Counted from the stretch's first letter, positions 15,934 to 24,890 are shown. The stretch is 64,000 bases of DNA from Butyricicoccus_A sp963601915 (GCA_963601915.1 CAVCGL010000003.1:105464-169463); one strand, 5' to 3'. Notes: generated from the letters alone by a model not told the origin. Numbers and translations: made by a program.

Positions 15934-16959
15934 TTACTCAGCAACCTTTACCCAAACACCGCCATTGCGGCAGGACTCGGTTGCAGCGGCAGCCATCAGT
16001 ACCGGACGCAGGCCATCGTATGCGCCAACAACCGTCGGCTTGTCGTTTACGATGGAGTCGATGAAGTACTTGATCTGCTCGATGAATGCGTCGTTGTAAC
16101 GCTCCAGGAAGAACCACTTCGGCTTCTCGGATACTGCACCGTCAACGGTAGTGATGGTAGCGGTAGAGTTCAGATCGTTCTTATCGGAAGCCATGCCCTT
16201 AGAGCCGAATACTTCTACTCTCTGATCGTAGCCGTATACTGCCTGACGGGAGTTGTTGATGGTAGCGATAGCGCCGTTTGCCAGCTTCATGGTAACAACT
16301 GCGGTATCTACATCCGGAATACCGGACTCTTCCTGCAGGTTCGGGTTAACCAGGCAGGAACCTACTGCGGAAATCTCTACTGCCTCAGAACCGGACAGGT
16401 AACGAACCATATCGAAGTCATGGATCATCATATCATAGAAGATACCGCCAGATACTGCTACATAAGATGCCGGTGGTGGCTCCGGATCGCGGGAAGTTAC
16501 GTTGATGTAATGCGGATCGCCAATCTTGCCTTCTTTCACTGCATCAGCAACTGCCTTGTGGTTGTGGTCGAAGCGGCGGTTGAAACCTACCTGGAACTTT
16601 ACGCCCTTCTCTTCTACCAGTGCCAGCAGCTTCTTGATCTTCTCAATATCATAGTCGATCGGCTTTTCGCAGAATACGTTCTTGCCAGCCTTTACTGCTT
16701 CCATGGAAACCTCACAATGGGTATCGGTGGAAGAGCAAACCATTACTACGTCAACATCCGGGTTGGTTACAACGTCCATGTAGTTGGTGGATACGTTGGT
16801 GATGCCGCGCTCTGCCAGCCACTCACGTGCGCCGGACTTATCCAGCATCGGATCAGCTACTGCTACTACTTCAGCGCCGTCGATGTTGTTGAGCAGATTG
16901 TTGATGTGCAGCTTACCAATTCTGCCGCAGCCAACGACACCAAACTTTACATTTGCCAT
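15934..16959 (-). CDS. iolG: Inositol 2-dehydrogenase (Gfo/Idh/MocA), copy 1
   Basis: IolG oxidises myo-inositol to scyllo-inosose with NAD, the first step of inositol catabolism. The 341-residue protein has the Rossmann motif GVVGCGRIGKLH (residues 7-18), the EKP motif (FCEKPIDYD, about 97-105) and the catalytic helix containing MIHDFDMVRYL with the Lys/Asp/His set of the family. AAGGAG precedes the ATG. It follows the symporter gene by 130 bp. Copy 2 at 19087-20112 differs at only two residues (positions 4 and 34), showing a very recent duplication or gene conversion. Confidence 0.93.
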   Translation of the reverse strand: MANVKFGVVGCGRIGKLHINNLLNNIDGAEVVAVADPMLDKSGAREWLAERGITNVSTNYMDVVTNPDVDVVMVCSSTDTHCEVSMEAVKAGKNVFCEKPIDYDIEKIKKLLALVEEKGVKFQVGFNRRFDHNHKAVADAVKEGKIGDPHYINVTSRDPEPPPASYVAVSGGIFYDMMIHDFDMVRYLSGSEAVEISAVGSCLVNPNLQEESGIPDVDTAVVTMKLANGAIATINNSRQAVYGYDQRVEVFGSKGMASDKNDLNSTATITTVDGAVSEKPKWFFLERYNDAFIEQIKYFIDSIVNDKPTVVGAYDGLRPVLMAAAATESCRNGGVWVKVAE

Positions 16960-17017
16960 AAGTCATTCTCCTTTGTATCTGATAATAAATAGATGATTTT
17001 TTTGTATTGTTAGAGCC

Positions 17018-17048
17018 GCACCCAAGCGGCAGATGCGCCGCCGGGTGC
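17018..17048 (-). promoter_or_regulatory. Intercistronic hairpin between symporter and iolG
   Basis: GCACCC/GGGTGC plus GCGGC/GCCGC form a stable stem without a following T-run. It may be a processing or stabilising element that sets relative expression. Confidence 0.4.
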
Positions 17049-17089
17049 TATGGAGAGAGTTCACGAAAAAATCGTGCCGTGTTATTTAA

Positions 17090-18751
17090 TTATGCGGCAA
17101 TGCCAATCGGAGAGAAGAAGATATAAATACCGACAGCAATGGCAATGCCTACGATGCAGACAATGTGACGATACTTCCACGGCGTCAAATCAACGGTTCC
17201 ATCCTCTGGAGCCTTCCATTCCTCCACTGCCTTGAACTTATTGAGATACATCATAATGAGCAGCTCAATGACGAACATCACGGCAATGGCATACAGATAA
17301 TGAATCGGCTCACCGCTGGACGGATAGCACGGCTTGATAATCATAAAAGCGCCATAGCATACCACATGGACAACGGTAATCAGGAACGGCGTATATCTCG
17401 GAACGCGGCGGAATACAATTGCACCGAGTACGGTGAACAAAATCGGCATCGAAACGAACTGTGACAGAGAGTTCAGGAAGGTCGTAATGCCGTTTGCGTA
17501 CATGACGAATGGAGAAATAATGATTGCAATCACACCAGCAATCGTTGCATAAATCTTTGCTACGCGAACATAGAACACATCGGTTTTTCCCGGGCACAAA
17601 ATCGGACGGAACAAATCCAAGGTAAACATGGTAGCGGCAGAATTCAGCACGGAGTTAAACGAAGAGAGAATCGCACCGAACAGAACCGCTGCAAAGAATC
17701 CCATAATCGGTTTCGGAACAACAGCGGAAACCAATGCCGGATATGCAAAGTCAATCGCACTGCTGCCAGCTGCTTGAATCTTTTCCTGAATAGACGGCAG
17801 GAAGTACGCAATTACGCCCGGCAGAACCAGGTAGAAGAAACCAAGTGTCTTGAGGAATCCACAGAAGATTGCACCCTTCTGGCCTTCCTTCAGAGATTTT
17901 GCTGCCAGCGCACGCTGAACGAACGACTGGTTGCAGCACCACCAATACAGGTTGTTAAACAGCATACCGGTGAAAATCAGAGGCCACGGCAGAGCCGGTT
18001 CACCGGCATCCCATGCAGCCCATGCATTGAGCTTTGCCGGTTCAGTCTGAACCATGTACTGGAAGCCAGCAAGAATACCGCCGCCAGAGGTTTCCTTGCC
18101 CAGCAGAGCCAGACCGAGAAACGGAATGAGCAGGCCGCCGATAATCAAGCCAATGCCATTGATAGTATCGGATACGGCAACCGCTTTCAAACCGCCAAAG
18201 ATTGCATAACAGCCACCGATAATACCGATGATAACGCACAGAATAGCAACTGCGCTGAACTTGCTCAAATTGAAGATACCGGAAATATCAAAGATATTTT
18301 CAAATACAACCGCACCGGAGTATAGGATAACCGGCAGATTCAAAATGGAATACATGATGACAATAACCAGAGAGAACATGGTTCTGGTCTTTCTGCCGAA
18401 TCGTGCTTCCATCAGCTGCGGCATGGTTGTCGTACCCATTTTCAAATAAGTCGGCAGGAAGAAATAGGCCAATGCAAACAGAGTAAACAGAGAACCAACT
18501 TCCCAGCCAATCGGGCTCATATTCGATGCCCATCCCTGACCATTGGTACCGACCAGCTGTTCGGCGGACAGATTGGTCAAAAGCAAGGAACCGGCAATAA
18601 CAACACCCGGCAGACCACGGCCTGCGAGGAAATATCCTTCTGCTGTCTCCAGATTATCTCCCTTTGTCTTCCATGCAGCCACAATAGCTACCAATGCAGT
18701 GAAGAATAGGAAGCTGATCGCTATCCAAATAAATGAACTAAAAAAACTCAT
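17090..18751 (-). CDS. Sodium:solute symporter (SSS), probably for inositol
   Basis: The 553-residue protein has about 14 membrane helices and the SSS signature (GGCYAIFGGLKAVAVSDTING, then GFFAAVLFGAILSSFNSVLNS). The N-terminal LVGTNGQGWASNM motif matches the sodium/sugar and sodium/inositol branch (SglT-like). It lies in one operon with iolG copy 1, which suggests myo-inositol import. ATG 18751 is preferred since GAGTG lies at suitable distance; ATG 18757 is also possible. A second, related SSS transporter is encoded at 31087-32712. Confidence 0.9.
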   Translation of the reverse strand: MSFFSSFIWIAISFLFFTALVAIVAAWKTKGDNLETAEGYFLAGRGLPGVVIAGSLLLTNLSAEQLVGTNGQGWASNMSPIGWEVGSLFTLFALAYFFLPTYLKMGTTTMPQLMEARFGRKTRTMFSLVIVIMYSILNLPVILYSGAVVFENIFDISGIFNLSKFSAVAILCVIIGIIGGCYAIFGGLKAVAVSDTINGIGLIIGGLLIPFLGLALLGKETSGGGILAGFQYMVQTEPAKLNAWAAWDAGEPALPWPLIFTGMLFNNLYWWCCNQSFVQRALAAKSLKEGQKGAIFCGFLKTLGFFYLVLPGVIAYFLPSIQEKIQAAGSSAIDFAYPALVSAVVPKPIMGFFAAVLFGAILSSFNSVLNSAATMFTLDLFRPILCPGKTDVFYVRVAKIYATIAGVIAIIISPFVMYANGITTFLNSLSQFVSMPILFTVLGAIVFRRVPRYTPFLITVVHVVCYGAFMIIKPCYPSSGEPIHYLYAIAVMFVIELLIMMYLNKFKAVEEWKAPEDGTVDLTPWKYRHIVCIVGIAIAVGIYIFFSPIGIAA

Positions 18752-18821
18752 ATACATCACTCTTTCCCATAAATACGAATTTCCCGTTTTCTCTTTCACG
18801 CGTGTTCCTTTCGGTGTTTTT

Positions 18822-18850
18822 ATGATACTACACTTCGTGCTTTTGTTCAA
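18822..18850 (-). promoter_or_regulatory. Putative promoter of the symporter-iolG operon
   Basis: Minus strand TTGAAC (18850-18845) and TATCAT (18827-18822), spacer 17 bp. Confidence 0.6.
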
Positions 18851-18976
18851 TAGAATCGGACAAGTATCATTTCCCCGTGCAAAATCCCGTAAACATGCAC
18901 AAGTTTCTCAATATTTTCTCGTGATTCGCACTAAAATTCCGTGTTTTCGAGTGACATTTTCGTTTTCTCCTCTGCC

Positions 18977-18998
18977 ATTTCGTGCATTTGCACGAAAT
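18977..18998. promoter_or_regulatory. Perfect 22-bp palindrome, candidate operator
   Basis: ATTTCGTGCA (18977-18986) and TGCACGAAAT (18989-18998) are perfect inverted arms with a 2-bp centre. It lies about 130 bp upstream of the symporter promoter and just after the terminator of iolG copy 2, in a gap of 335 bp with no gene. The form is that of a LacI/GntR-type operator. Confidence 0.6.
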
Positions 18999-19020
18999 AT
19001 GCTTATTCTTTTCGGCAGCA

Positions 19021-19052
19021 GAAAAGGCGTCCCGCTTGCGCGAGACGCCTCT
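19021..19052 (-). terminator. Terminator of the second iolG copy
   Basis: Stem AGGCGTCCCGC / GCGAGACGCCT region with the T-run on the minus strand, nearly identical to the terminator at 15867-15899. Confidence 0.88.
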
Positions 19053-19086
19053 CTTTGTATTGTGTTGTTTTTGGTAATTGGGTGAA

Positions 19087-20112
19087 TTACTCGGCAACCT
19101 TTACCCAAACACCGCCGTTGCGGCAGGACTCAGTTGCAGCAGCAGCCATCAGTACCGGACGCAGGCCATCGTATGCGCCAACAACTGTCGGCTTGTCGTT
19201 TACGATGGAGTCGATAAAGTACTTGATCTGCTCGATGAATGCGTCGTTGTAACGCTCCAGGAAGAACCACTTCGGCTTCTCGGATACTGCACCGTCAACG
19301 GTAGTGATGGTAGCGGTAGAGTTCAGATCGTTCTTATCGGAAGCCATGCCCTTAGAGCCGAATACTTCTACTCTCTGATCGTAGCCGTATACTGCCTGAC
19401 GGGAGTTGTTGATGGTAGCGATAGCGCCGTTTGCCAGCTTCATGGTAACAACTGCGGTATCTACATCCGGAATACCGGACTCTTCCTGCAGGTTCGGGTT
19501 AACCAGGCAGGAACCTACTGCGGAAATCTCTACTGCCTCAGAACCGGACAGGTAACGAACCATATCGAAGTCATGGATCATCATATCATAGAAGATACCG
19601 CCAGATACTGCTACATAAGATGCCGGTGGTGGCTCCGGATCGCGGGAAGTTACGTTGATGTAATGCGGATCGCCAATCTTGCCTTCTTTCACTGCATCAG
19701 CAACTGCCTTGTGGTTGTGGTCGAAGCGGCGGTTGAAACCTACCTGGAACTTTACGCCCTTCTCTTCTACCAGTGCCAGCAGCTTCTTGATCTTCTCAAT
19801 ATCATAGTCGATCGGCTTTTCGCAGAATACGTTCTTGCCAGCCTTTACTGCTTCCATGGAAACCTCACAATGGGTATCGGTGGAAGAGCAAACCATTACT
19901 ACGTCAACATCCGGGTTGGTTACAACGTCCATGTAGTTGGTGGATACGTTGGTGATACCGCGCTCTGCCAGCCACTCGCGTGCGCCGGACTTATCCAGCA
20001 TCGGATCAGCTGCTGCTACTACTTCAGCGCCGTCGATGTTGTTAAGCAGATTGTTGATGTGCAGCTTACCAATTCTGCCGCAGCCAACTACGCCAAACTT
20101 CAAATTTGCCAT
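19087..20112 (-). CDS. iolG: Inositol 2-dehydrogenase (Gfo/Idh/MocA), copy 2
   Basis: This 341-residue enzyme is identical to copy 1 except for Leu instead of Val at position 4 and Ala instead of Val at position 34. The nucleotide differences cluster at the two ends of the gene, and the middle of about 700 bp appears unchanged. It is the second gene of an operon with iolE, 102 bp downstream of it, with an intercistronic hairpin between. Both copies retain all motifs, so both should be active. GGAGAG is the ribosome binding site. Confidence 0.93.
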   Translation of the reverse strand: MANLKFGVVGCGRIGKLHINNLLNNIDGAEVVAAADPMLDKSGAREWLAERGITNVSTNYMDVVTNPDVDVVMVCSSTDTHCEVSMEAVKAGKNVFCEKPIDYDIEKIKKLLALVEEKGVKFQVGFNRRFDHNHKAVADAVKEGKIGDPHYINVTSRDPEPPPASYVAVSGGIFYDMMIHDFDMVRYLSGSEAVEISAVGSCLVNPNLQEESGIPDVDTAVVTMKLANGAIATINNSRQAVYGYDQRVEVFGSKGMASDKNDLNSTATITTVDGAVSEKPKWFFLERYNDAFIEQIKYFIDSIVNDKPTVVGAYDGLRPVLMAAAATESCRNGGVWVKVAE

Positions 20113-20156
20113 GACCTTTTCTCTCCTTGTCTATACTTGTTAATCAAGCCAGAAAT

Positions 20157-20184
20157 CTGGATACCTGCAGACGCAGGTATCCAG
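20157..20184. promoter_or_regulatory. Intercistronic hairpin between iolE and iolG
   Basis: CTGGATACCTGC (20157-20168) pairs perfectly with GCAGGTATCCAG (20173-20184). On the minus strand there is no clean T-run, so partial termination or mRNA processing is likely. Confidence 0.55.
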
Positions 20185-20214
20185 TTTTCATCTAAAATTA
20201 AGTGATTATGTTCC

Positions 20215-21114
20215 TTACTTAGCCATCAGGTCAGTGATGTACTCGTAAGCCATCTTTGCGTACTTGAACGGGTTAGCCTTAGCCGGATCCTGCTCAGCCT
20301 CAACCATGATCCAGCCCTCGTAACCGATCTCGTCCAGCTTTCTCAGAACCGGCTCGAAGTCGATGCAGCCTTCTGGATCGCCCGGAACGGTGAATGCGCC
20401 GTTCCGAACCGACTTCAGGAAGGACCAGCTCTCCTTGATAGCCTGATCGCGAACTGCCTTACGCATGTTCTTCAGATGTACATGACCGATTCTGTTCGGA
20501 TACTTGTTCAGAACTGCCATCGGATCTTCCTCAGAGAAGGTCCAGTGACCGGTATCGTAGCACAGCAGCAGGTCGTCGCTGGTGTTGTCCAGCATACGCT
20601 CAGTCTCTTCCAGAGTCTGTACGCAGGTGCCCATGTGATGATGGAAGCATGCACGAATGCCGTTGCTCTTTGCGTACTCAGCCAGCTTGTTCAGGCCGTC
20701 GCACATCTGAGCGAACTCAGCGTCGGTAAAGCGAGCCTTGTTGTCGAAGATGGACAGATCCTGATTGCCCTGAATAGAATAGGACTGCTCAGAAATGTTG
20801 ATAGCAGTTGCGCCTGCGTAAGACAGGTACTCGATTTCCTTCTTGAACTCCTCGAAGGTCTCCTCGAACGGCTTGGTGCCGAGGAAAGAAGAGAACCACT
20901 TGGATGCAACGGTCATGCCGCGCAGATCCAGAGCTTCCTTCAGCTCCTTTACGTCAGACGGATACTTGTGGCCAACTTCACATCCGGTGAAGCCTGCCAG
21001 ACGCATCTCGGAAATGCACTGCTGGAATGTATTCTCGTCGCCGAGATCCCACATATCATCGTTGGTCCAGCCAATCGGGCAGATACCCAGCTTGATATCC
21101 TTGTTTGTGAACAT
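20215..21114 (-). CDS. iolE: Inosose dehydratase
   Basis: IolE removes water from scyllo-inosose to give 3D-trihydroxycyclohexanedione. The 299-residue TIM-barrel protein of the AP-endonuclease-2 family starts MFTNKDIKLGI with PIGWTNDDM (residues 13-21), typical for IolE, and has the metal ligands in HHHMGTCVQ, CYDTGHWTFSEEDP, GHVHLKN and MVEAEQDP. ATG 21114 is chosen for its 10-nt distance to GGAGG; GTG 21120 is an alternative. It leads the operon with iolG copy 2. Confidence 0.92.
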   Translation of the reverse strand: MFTNKDIKLGICPIGWTNDDMWDLGDENTFQQCISEMRLAGFTGCEVGHKYPSDVKELKEALDLRGMTVASKWFSSFLGTKPFEETFEEFKKEIEYLSYAGATAINISEQSYSIQGNQDLSIFDNKARFTDAEFAQMCDGLNKLAEYAKSNGIRACFHHHMGTCVQTLEETERMLDNTSDDLLLCYDTGHWTFSEEDPMAVLNKYPNRIGHVHLKNMRKAVRDQAIKESWSFLKSVRNGAFTVPGDPEGCIDFEPVLRKLDEIGYEGWIMVEAEQDPAKANPFKYAKMAYEYITDLMAK

Positions 21115-21230
21115 AATCACAACACCTCCATGATTTTATACCTCTGCGGCCGCCTGTTTTCCCGACGAAAACCTCTCCAAATTTTCGTATCACGCGGCAA
21201 CAGATAATAGGCTTATTTCCTACACTATTT

Positions 21231-21259
21231 ATGATATAGGATACGTGACTGTTTGTCAA
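21231..21259 (-). promoter_or_regulatory. Sigma-A promoter of iolE-iolG
   Basis: Minus strand TTGACA (21259-21254) and TATCAT (21236-21231), spacer 17 bp. Repeated TTGCAC-type half-sites (about 21265, 21297, 21314) lie at and above the -35 and resemble half of the palindrome at 18977. The rest of 21115-21385 holds no gene. Confidence 0.78.
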
Positions 21260-21385
21260 ATGTTTTGTGCAATTTGGTCAACTATTTTTTATTTCTTGCA
21301 CGTTCTAATCCGTGTTGCACAACAGAACTTTGTCTTTGTGCTCAAACTTGCGAATATTTGTCCTCAAATCACCAAAATCTGCACA

Positions 21386-21420
21386 CAAAAAAGCTGTCCC
21401 TGCACAAGGCAGGGACAGCT
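21386..21420 (-). terminator. Terminator of the transketolase operon
   Basis: AGCTGTCCCTGC / GCAGGGACAGCT 12-bp stem, followed by TTTTTTG on the minus strand. Confidence 0.92.
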
Positions 21421-21438
21421 CGGTATGCATAACGAAAT

Positions 21439-22413
21439 TTACTTTCTTGCAATTACCTTCTTGACGTTGGCAACGATCTCCTCTGCGGTCAGCTTGTAAG
21501 CTTCCTGCAGGAAGGACTGAGCGCCAACCTGACCAAACTGGTCATGTACGCCAACCATCTCAACCGGAGTCGGGCACTTAGCGGACAGGACGCGAGCAAC
21601 AGCAGAGCCCAGACCGCAGGTGCAGTTGTGGTTCTCAGCAGTTACGATAGCGCCGGTCTCCTTTGCGGACTTCACGATCAGATCCTCGTCGATCGGCTTC
21701 CAGGTGAACATGTCGATGACACGAACCTTGATGCCCTCAGCCTCCAGAGCCTCGTAAGCCTTCAGGGCCTCGTCAACCATGATGCCGGAAGCGATAACGG
21801 TAGCTACGTCGTCAGCGGACTCCTTCAGAGTAACGCCCTTGCCGATTTCGAAGTCGGAATCGTCGCCGTATACCTTGATAACGCCCTTACGGATCATACG
21901 CATGTAAGACAGTCTGCCTTCAACAGCGGTCAGCTTCTTGGTGATCTTGTTGACCATGGTGAAGTCGGTCGGATCGATAACGATGGAATCCGGAACGGAC
22001 AGATACAGTGCGCAGTCCTCGAACGGCATATGGGTGCCGCCGTTGTATGCAGCGCATACGCCAGGGTCAGAACCCAGAACCTTTACGCCCAGCTTTGCAT
22101 ATGCAGCAGACATGAATGCCTGGTCAAATGCACGGCGGGAGGAGAAGCAGCCGAAAGAATGCATCCAAACCTTCTTGCCGGTAGCAGTCAGACCTGCAGC
22201 AACGCCCATAGCGTTTGCCTCAGCGATACCAGCGTTGATGGTCTGGTTCGGGAATTCCTTAGCCAGCTTTGCGGTGTTGATGCAGTTGTACAGGTCACAG
22301 TCAACGTGCATAACGGTCGGATCAGCCGCCATCAGCTCCTCCATTGCGGTAACGAAACCGTCACGGCAATTGCGGGAGTCCTTCTCATGCTTTCCAATTA
22401 AAGTAAAACTCAT
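21439..22413 (-). CDS. Transketolase, C-terminal subunit
   Basis: This is the C-terminal half of a split transketolase, which transfers two-carbon ketol units between sugar phosphates. The 324-residue protein carries the pyrimidine-binding and C-terminal domains, with NAGIAEANAMGVAAGL (contains the catalytic Glu for thiamine diphosphate activation), GGTHMPFEDCALY and the terminal TAENHNCTCGLGSAVA. It starts 15 bp after the N-terminal subunit gene. Location among iol genes suggests a role in polyol or pentose processing rather than the sole housekeeping enzyme; this is inference. Confidence 0.93.
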   Translation of the reverse strand: MSFTLIGKHEKDSRNCRDGFVTAMEELMAADPTVMHVDCDLYNCINTAKLAKEFPNQTINAGIAEANAMGVAAGLTATGKKVWMHSFGCFSSRRAFDQAFMSAAYAKLGVKVLGSDPGVCAAYNGGTHMPFEDCALYLSVPDSIVIDPTDFTMVNKITKKLTAVEGRLSYMRMIRKGVIKVYGDDSDFEIGKGVTLKESADDVATVIASGIMVDEALKAYEALEAEGIKVRVIDMFTWKPIDEDLIVKSAKETGAIVTAENHNCTCGLGSAVARVLSAKCPTPVEMVGVHDQFGQVGAQSFLQEAYKLTAEEIVANVKKVIARK

Positions 22414-22428
22414 TTTCGCCTGTCCTCC

Positions 22429-23283
22429 TTACTTTGCAGCCTTAACAGCAGCAAGCTCTGCTTCTGCTGCAGCGATTGCTTCTTCCCACTGCTCCGGAGT
22501 CGGCTGAGAGCTGTGCGCACCGGTAGACTCAGCAAAGGTTGCGCCCTTGCCCTTGATGGTGTTCAGAATGATTGCGGTCGGCTGTCCCTTGGTAGCGTAA
22601 GCTTCCTGAACAGCGTCGTAGATCTGCTCTACGTCGTTGCCGTCTTCCAGCTCGATTGCGTTCCAGCCGAATGCATCGAACTTTGCTCTCAGGCCCTTGC
22701 CGTGAGACATGATGTCATCAACAGCACCGTCGAGCTGACGCTTGTTGCTGTCTACAAAGCAAACGAGGTTGTCGAGCTTGTAGTGAGCTGCGAACTGAGC
22801 AGCCTCCCAAACCTGACCTTCATCGCACTCGCCGTCGCCAACGAATACGAATACGTGGTTGTCGCGGCCGTCCAGCTTGTTGCCCAGAGCAGCGCCGGTA
22901 GCGGTGGACATACCCTGACCCAGAGAACCAGTCGTCAGATCAACGCCCGGAGTCTTGGTGCGGTCGGTATGGGACGGGAAGTTGGTACCCGGCTTGTTCA
23001 GGGTGCGGGTCTCTTCCAGCGGATAGAAGCCCTTCAGTCCCAGTGTTGCATATGCACACGGGCCTGCATGTCCCTTGGACAGAACACACCAGTCACGATC
23101 TTCCCAACGCGGATTCTTCGGGTCAATCTTCATGATATCGCCATAGAGGACTGCCATTGCGTCTGCGATAGACATCGAGCCGCCTACATGTCCAAAGCCA
23201 AGCGAACCGATGGTCTTCAGGGTCTCAACTCGAATTTCGGCTGCGAATTCACGGAGAGCCTGCATCTTTTCTGCTTTCTGCAT
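22429..23283 (-). CDS. Transketolase, N-terminal subunit
   Basis: The N-terminal half binds the diphosphate of thiamine diphosphate. The 284-residue protein has GHVGGSMSIADAMAVLYG (residues about 30-47), the GDGECDEGQVWEA motif with NxxN-type ligands (FVDSNKRQLDG) and the substrate-binding SKGHAGPCAY. ATG 23283 fits AGGTAGGTG; a GTG 9 bp upstream is less likely. It is the first gene of the two-gene operon. Divergent to the DeoR-type regulator, which is the likely controller. Confidence 0.93.
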   Translation of the reverse strand: MQKAEKMQALREFAAEIRVETLKTIGSLGFGHVGGSMSIADAMAVLYGDIMKIDPKNPRWEDRDWCVLSKGHAGPCAYATLGLKGFYPLEETRTLNKPGTNFPSHTDRTKTPGVDLTTGSLGQGMSTATGAALGNKLDGRDNHVFVFVGDGECDEGQVWEAAQFAAHYKLDNLVCFVDSNKRQLDGAVDDIMSHGKGLRAKFDAFGWNAIELEDGNDVEQIYDAVQEAYATKGQPTAIILNTIKGKGATFAESTGAHSSQPTPEQWEEAIAAAEAELAAVKAAK

Positions 23284-23373
23284 TGAATACACCTACCTAT
23301 TCCTTAATCAAAGAATTGTCAGCATGACATCGGAAAAACCCTTTCCTCCCGAAGTCATACCATACTTTCTTAG

Positions 23374-23402
23374 ATTTTATCATCTCTGTAAACGAATTGC
23401 AA
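23374..23402 (-). promoter_or_regulatory. Putative promoter of the transketolase operon
   Basis: Minus strand TTGCAA (23402-23397) and TAAAAT (23379-23374), spacer 17 bp. Confidence 0.65.
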
Positions 23403-23530
23403 TGCTCGCCCGCCGATTTTTAGAGAAATTTTCCCTGAGAGCAGAATTTCTGACCGGCTGCGCCGAGCTACCCTTTCCGGCACTGCACCGCGCACAGGGA
23501 AAACTTGCTCAACAAATTCCAGATTTCCGG

Positions 23531-23559
23531 TTGGATTTTGTTCATCTTTCTGTTATAAT
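23531..23559 (+). promoter_or_regulatory. Putative promoter of the DeoR-family gene
   Basis: TTGGAT (23531-23536) and TATAAT (23554-23559), spacer 17 bp. The divergent intergenic region 23284-23617 holds both promoters and no gene. Confidence 0.7.
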
Positions 23560-23617
23560 GATTTTATCATGGTTTTGTGTTAGTTACTTGTTTGTTCCAA
23601 GAAAGCGGGATTTCCTT

Positions 23618-24373
23618 ATGAAAATCAGCAGACTCAATGCAATTGAAGAATATGTACTATCCAAAAAGACAGTCTCTATTGATGAGCTGTGCGAGGTGTT
23701 CAGCGTGTCCAAAAACACCATTCGGCGCGACTTGAACGAGCTGGAAGCGCGCGGCCACATCGCCAAGGTATACGGCGGCGTCACCGCCGTGACGCCGGAA
23801 GACGTCATGCCGCTTCCGGTGCGCTCCGGACTCAATCCGGGTGCCAAGGATCTGATCGGCAAGCTGGCAGCGCGGGAGCTGAACGATGGCGATACCATCT
23901 TTATCGACTCCGGCTCTACCGCCGTCAACGTGCTGCGGCATCTGCCGCCGCGCATCAAGCTGACTGTCGTGACGCATTCGCTTCCGGCCATGGTCGAGGC
24001 GGCAAAATACGACGGCATCAACCTGATCTCTCTCGGCGGTGCGTTCAATCCGGCAACCAGCTCGTTTGTCGGCATTTCCGCTCAGCAGGCGCTGTCCGAT
24101 CTGCGCATCACCAAGGCGTTTCTCTGTGCTACCGGCGTAACCGTCGAGTCCGGCATGAGCAATACGACATTTCTCGAAGCGGAAATCAAGCGCGGTGTCG
24201 TATCCCATGCCTCCAGCGTGATTCTCGTCGCTGACAACTCCAAGCTGGGACACGACGCCACCGTGACATTCTGTCGCTTACAGGACATTTCCACCTTCGT
24301 CACCGACCAAAAGCCGGCGCCGAAGTTCGTAGAATTCTGCCGCGCACACAACATTCGACTGATTTGGGAATAA
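23618..24373 (+). CDS. DeoR family transcriptional regulator
   Basis: The 251-residue protein has an N-terminal DeoR winged helix (VSIDELCEVFSVSKNTIRRDL, about residues 18-40, then YGGV) and a C-terminal sugar-phosphate sensor domain (GDTIFIDSGSTA and DNSKLGHDATV). IolR of Bacillus belongs to this family, so control of the iol and transketolase genes is a fair guess. The start at 23618 follows a modest purine-rich site (AAAGCGGGA). Confidence 0.92.
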   Translation: MKISRLNAIEEYVLSKKTVSIDELCEVFSVSKNTIRRDLNELEARGHIAKVYGGVTAVTPEDVMPLPVRSGLNPGAKDLIGKLAARELNDGDTIFIDSGSTAVNVLRHLPPRIKLTVVTHSLPAMVEAAKYDGINLISLGGAFNPATSSFVGISAQQALSDLRITKAFLCATGVTVESGMSNTTFLEAEIKRGVVSHASSVILVADNSKLGHDATVTFCRLQDISTFVTDQKPAPKFVEFCRAHNIRLIWE

Positions 24374-24397
24374 GTACATCAAACCGTATCATTGCAC

Positions 24398-24431
24398 AAA
24401 AAGAGGATGTCGCAAACGACATCCTCTTTTT
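24398..24431. terminator. Bidirectional terminator between the DeoR and HxlR genes
   Basis: AAAAAGAGGATGTCG and CGACATCCTCTTTTT form a perfect 15-bp stem with a 4-nt loop. Confidence 0.93.
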
Positions 24432-24445
24432 GTGTGTCTGAAAAA

Positions 24446-24787
24446 CTAGGACTTTTTTCTCTGATCGTCCAGATACGCCCGCCCCCAGACGCACATGGCA
24501 TCCAAGATGGGCAAAACCGTCTGACCGAATTCGGTCAGCTCATATTCTACTCGCGGCGGCACAACCGGATAGACATGCCGTTTCACTAGGCCATCTTTTT
24601 CCAGCTCTCGCAGCTGCTGCGTCAGCATCTTCGGCGTCACCTTCGGCATCAGCTTTTGCAGCTTTCCGAACCGCAGCGCGCCGTCTGTCAAATGGTCCAG
24701 AATCAGTGCCTTCCATTTTCCCCCAATCAATCCCAGCGTCGCCTCAATGGGACAATCATATGGAATTTCTCTCGTGTCTCGCTTCAT
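24446..24787 (-). CDS. HxlR family transcriptional regulator
   Basis: The 113-residue winged helix protein shows the HxlR pattern: CPIEATLGLIGGKWKALIL (residues 10-28, with the conserved redox-sensitive Cys at 10), LMPKVTPKMLTQQLRELEKDGLV and YELTEFG. These regulators often respond to electrophiles or formaldehyde and control a divergent gene, but no divergent gene is present here. AAGGAGG precedes the ATG. The mRNA has a leader of about 160 nt from the promoter at 24957. Confidence 0.92.
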   Translation of the reverse strand: MKRDTREIPYDCPIEATLGLIGGKWKALILDHLTDGALRFGKLQKLMPKVTPKMLTQQLRELEKDGLVKRHVYPVVPPRVEYELTEFGQTVLPILDAMCVWGRAYLDDQRKKS

Positions 24788-24850
24788 CAGGATTCCTCCT
24801 TCCGCCGTCCGCCCTTTTTCGCTGTTCTCTATCGTCACCAAAACCATAGT

Positions 24851-24866
24851 CACTTACCAAAAAGTG
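24851..24866. promoter_or_regulatory. HxlR-type operator candidate
   Basis: CACTT (24851-24855) and AAGTG (24862-24866) flank a short centre, within a TAGTCACTTACC context that resembles HxlR-family binding sites. Confidence 0.4.
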
Positions 24867-24890
24867 CGGTCTTGTTTCTTTCGCACCGAT

